A stretch of 7,348 nucleotides of DNA from Chloroflexota bacterium. GTDB taxonomy: Bacteria; Chloroflexota; Limnocylindria; P2-11E. Location of the stretch: NCBI GenBank assembly GCA_025350745.1, contig JANXXG010000330.1, positions 1 to 7,348 on the forward strand. The letters run 5' to 3'. A model generated the notes under the pieces. The model did no database searches. It was not told the DNA's origin and saw nothing but the letters and a program-made list of their open reading frames with translations. The translations under genes and the position numbers were made by a program. Positions within the stretch are counted from its first letter, which is position 1, and each line of letters opens with the position of its first letter. This document shows positions 6,037 through 7,348 of the stretch, piece after piece.

Positions 6037-7348
6037 CGCGCAGGCGACCTTCGGAGCGGTCCTCGTGGCGCGCTGTGTCCTTGAGGGCACGTTGTTCGCG
6101 GCGCTCCTCGCGATGGCGCAGGTGGCGCTGCGCGGCGAGCGACCCGTACCGGTCGTCGCCGCCGCTCTCGCGCTCGCCGGTGCGGGCGTCCTGCTCGCGA
6201 GCGTGCTTCGCGATGCGCGGGCGGATCGTCAGAACATGACCATCGCCGTTGTGGCGATCGCGGGGGCCGCGGCGTTCGGGGTCGTGAACGCGAACACCCA
6301 TCCGGACGGGCTTGAGATCCTGACGCGCGTCGTGCTCTTTGGGATCCTTGGGGAGGCGTTCGTCTGGCGGAATCTGGGCGTCGCGCGCGGGCTCGTCCGC
6401 TGGACGGACGCGCGGAACGCTGGATTTACCGCGATCGCCGCGATCGCGCTCGCTTCGGTCCTGCCGGGCACGCCCGACCGGACCGGGCTGATGATCGTCG
6501 GGCTCTCGGCGATCGCCGGTGCGGGGATCGCGCTGTCGCTGGCACGGTCCGCCGAGGAGCTCGCGATGGCCGGGCGTGAGGCCCGTGGGGGCACCAGCCG
6601 AACGACGGCTTCAGGGAGCGCGGTCCTGCTCGCGATCGTCTCGGTGGTCGGGGCGTTCCTTGCACCTCTGGCCGGCGATCTGATCGAGCGCGCTGGGAGG
6701 ACCATCGCCCCGATCGTCGGCGATCTCCTGTACGGCGTCCTCCTCCTGCTCGGGTACGTCGCTGCCCTGTTCGTCGAGCTCTTTCGCGCCCTGTTCAACG
6801 GGAAGGGCCTTCCGCGCATCCTGCCGCCCACTGTTCCCTTGACCGAGCGCGAGGAGGCCGAAGCGATCCGGCAGATCGAGGCCAGCCGCCCCTTCGTGAT
6901 CGGCGCAGTGGAGCTGCTCGTCGCGGCGATCGCCCTCATCGCGGTCGTGATACTCGTTGACCGCATGACCCGCGAACGCCGGCAGTCGCTGCCCGAAGGC
7001 GCGACGCTCGACCGCGAGTCGATGCCGGGAGAGGGTCTCGGAGCGTTCCTCGCCGGTCTCCTGCCGCGCCGCTCCCGGGGCCCGCGGCCCCCGCTGGACG
7101 ACGGCACACCAGCCGGGGCGCTCCGGGCGCTCTACTGGCGCTACCTCGCGCGCGCTGCCGACTCCGGCGTGAGCTGGCGCGCGGTGGGGGAGACCCCTGC
7201 GGAGCATCACGATCGTGCGGTGGGTCACGGACCGCGGTTCGCTGCGGCTGCGGGACTGGTCCGGCTGTTCGAGGAGCTGCGGTACGGGGAGCGCGATCCC
7301 GACCCGGCCGGCGTCGCCTTGGCGCGGATCGCGATGGCCGCGATCGAC
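6023..7348 (+). CDS. Polytopic membrane protein with C-terminal DUF4129 domain (3'-partial)
   Basis: The frame is open from a GTG at 6023 to the window edge (442 codons, no stop). The stretch 6037-7348 is otherwise unassigned and keeps strong third-position G/C bias in this frame. Residues 1-258 contain about seven or eight hydrophobic segments (for example 43-62, 73-91, 135-148, 155-174, 200-218 and 231-255). A charged region with TEREEAEAIRQIEASRP (274-290) follows, then a last membrane segment (291-312). The soluble tail holds a DUF4129 domain at about 363-422: ALRALYWRYLARAAD, then GETPAEHHDRA, then LVRLFEELRYGE. DUF4129 is often the C-terminal part of TgpA-like membrane transglutaminases encoded with MoxR and DUF58. 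Here no transglutaminase core with Cys-His-Asp precedes it; the protein has one cysteine (Cys18). Function is unknown; an envelope-related role with the MoxR/DUF58 pair is inferred. Start alternatives are the GTG at 6065 and the ATG at 6113. Confidence 0.82.
   Translation, partial: MPRASAQATFGAVLVARCVLEGTLFAALLAMAQVALRGERPVPVVAAALALAGAGVLLASVLRDARADRQNMTIAVVAIAGAAAFGVVNANTHPDGLEILTRVVLFGILGEAFVWRNLGVARGLVRWTDARNAGFTAIAAIALASVLPGTPDRTGLMIVGLSAIAGAGIALSLARSAEELAMAGREARGGTSRTTASGSAVLLAIVSVVGAFLAPLAGDLIERAGRTIAPIVGDLLYGVLLLLGYVAALFVELFRALFNGKGLPRILPPTVPLTEREEAEAIRQIEASRPFVIGAVELLVAAIALIAVVILVDRMTRERRQSLPEGATLDRESMPGEGLGAFLAGLLPRRSRGPRPPLDDGTPAGALRALYWRYLARAADSGVSWRAVGETPAEHHDRAVGHGPRFAAAAGLVRLFEELRYGERDPDPAGVALARIAMAAID

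Noticed and set aside
5254..6090. 278-residue open frame on the - strand
   Set aside because: It is opposite the DUF58 core, which is conserved on the + strand; no domain is seen in the - strand product.
6229..7107. 292-residue open frame on the - strand (and 6611-7228, 205 residues)
   Set aside because: The + strand frame from 6023 has membrane segments and a DUF4129 domain and is continuous with the operon. The - strand frames are Ser/Arg/Pro/Ala-rich without any recognisable motif.

Overview
The window is 7.3 kb of very GC-rich DNA (roughly 70% by eye) with strong G/C third-position bias. It holds seven genes, all on the + strand, with no intergenic space longer than 3 bp. The first gene runs in from the left edge and the last runs out of the right edge. 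There are no RNA genes, insertion sequences, CRISPR arrays, terminators or convincing internal promoters. The organism is a GC-rich bacterium that uses RNase Y. The combination of GC content, RNase Y-YmdB pairing and a MoxR/DUF58/DUF4129 cluster suits a Chloroflexota lineage (Limnocylindria-like) or a deep actinobacterial lineage. That placement is inference from gene content and style, not from a marker gene.

Left part (1-2994), nucleotide and RNA turnover: ribonuclease Y (coiled coil, KH, HD; N-terminal anchor outside the window), then a YmdB-type metallophosphoesterase (2',3'-cyclic nucleotide phosphodiesterase family), then a PHP-domain phosphoesterase of the YciV/RNase AM/nucleoside-bisphosphate phosphatase kind. 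All three carry complete visible metal-binding motifs. Together they could cut RNA inside the chain and process the resulting ends, cyclic nucleotides or short products.

Middle (2994-3869): a 291-residue integral membrane protein of no recognised family. Its two halves are related to each other (4+4 predicted membrane segments, about 156 residues apart), with the same signature residues in both halves. This is the least explained gene of the window and the one with the best ribosome binding site.

Right part (3866-7348), MoxR envelope cluster: a MoxR AAA+ ATPase, a DUF58 protein whose expected metal-binding site in the vWA-like part looks degenerate, and a polytopic membrane protein with a C-terminal DUF4129 domain. 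In many bacteria such genes sit beside a TgpA-like transglutaminase; none is visible here, but the sequence ends just inside the cluster.

Junctions are a 3-bp gap, ATGA, TGATG, ATGA, ATGA and a 14-bp overlap, so the whole run looks like one translationally coupled operon joining an RNA-decay module to a MoxR chaperone/envelope module. No dramatic new system is evident. The duplicated membrane protein and its position between the two modules are the most promising leads.
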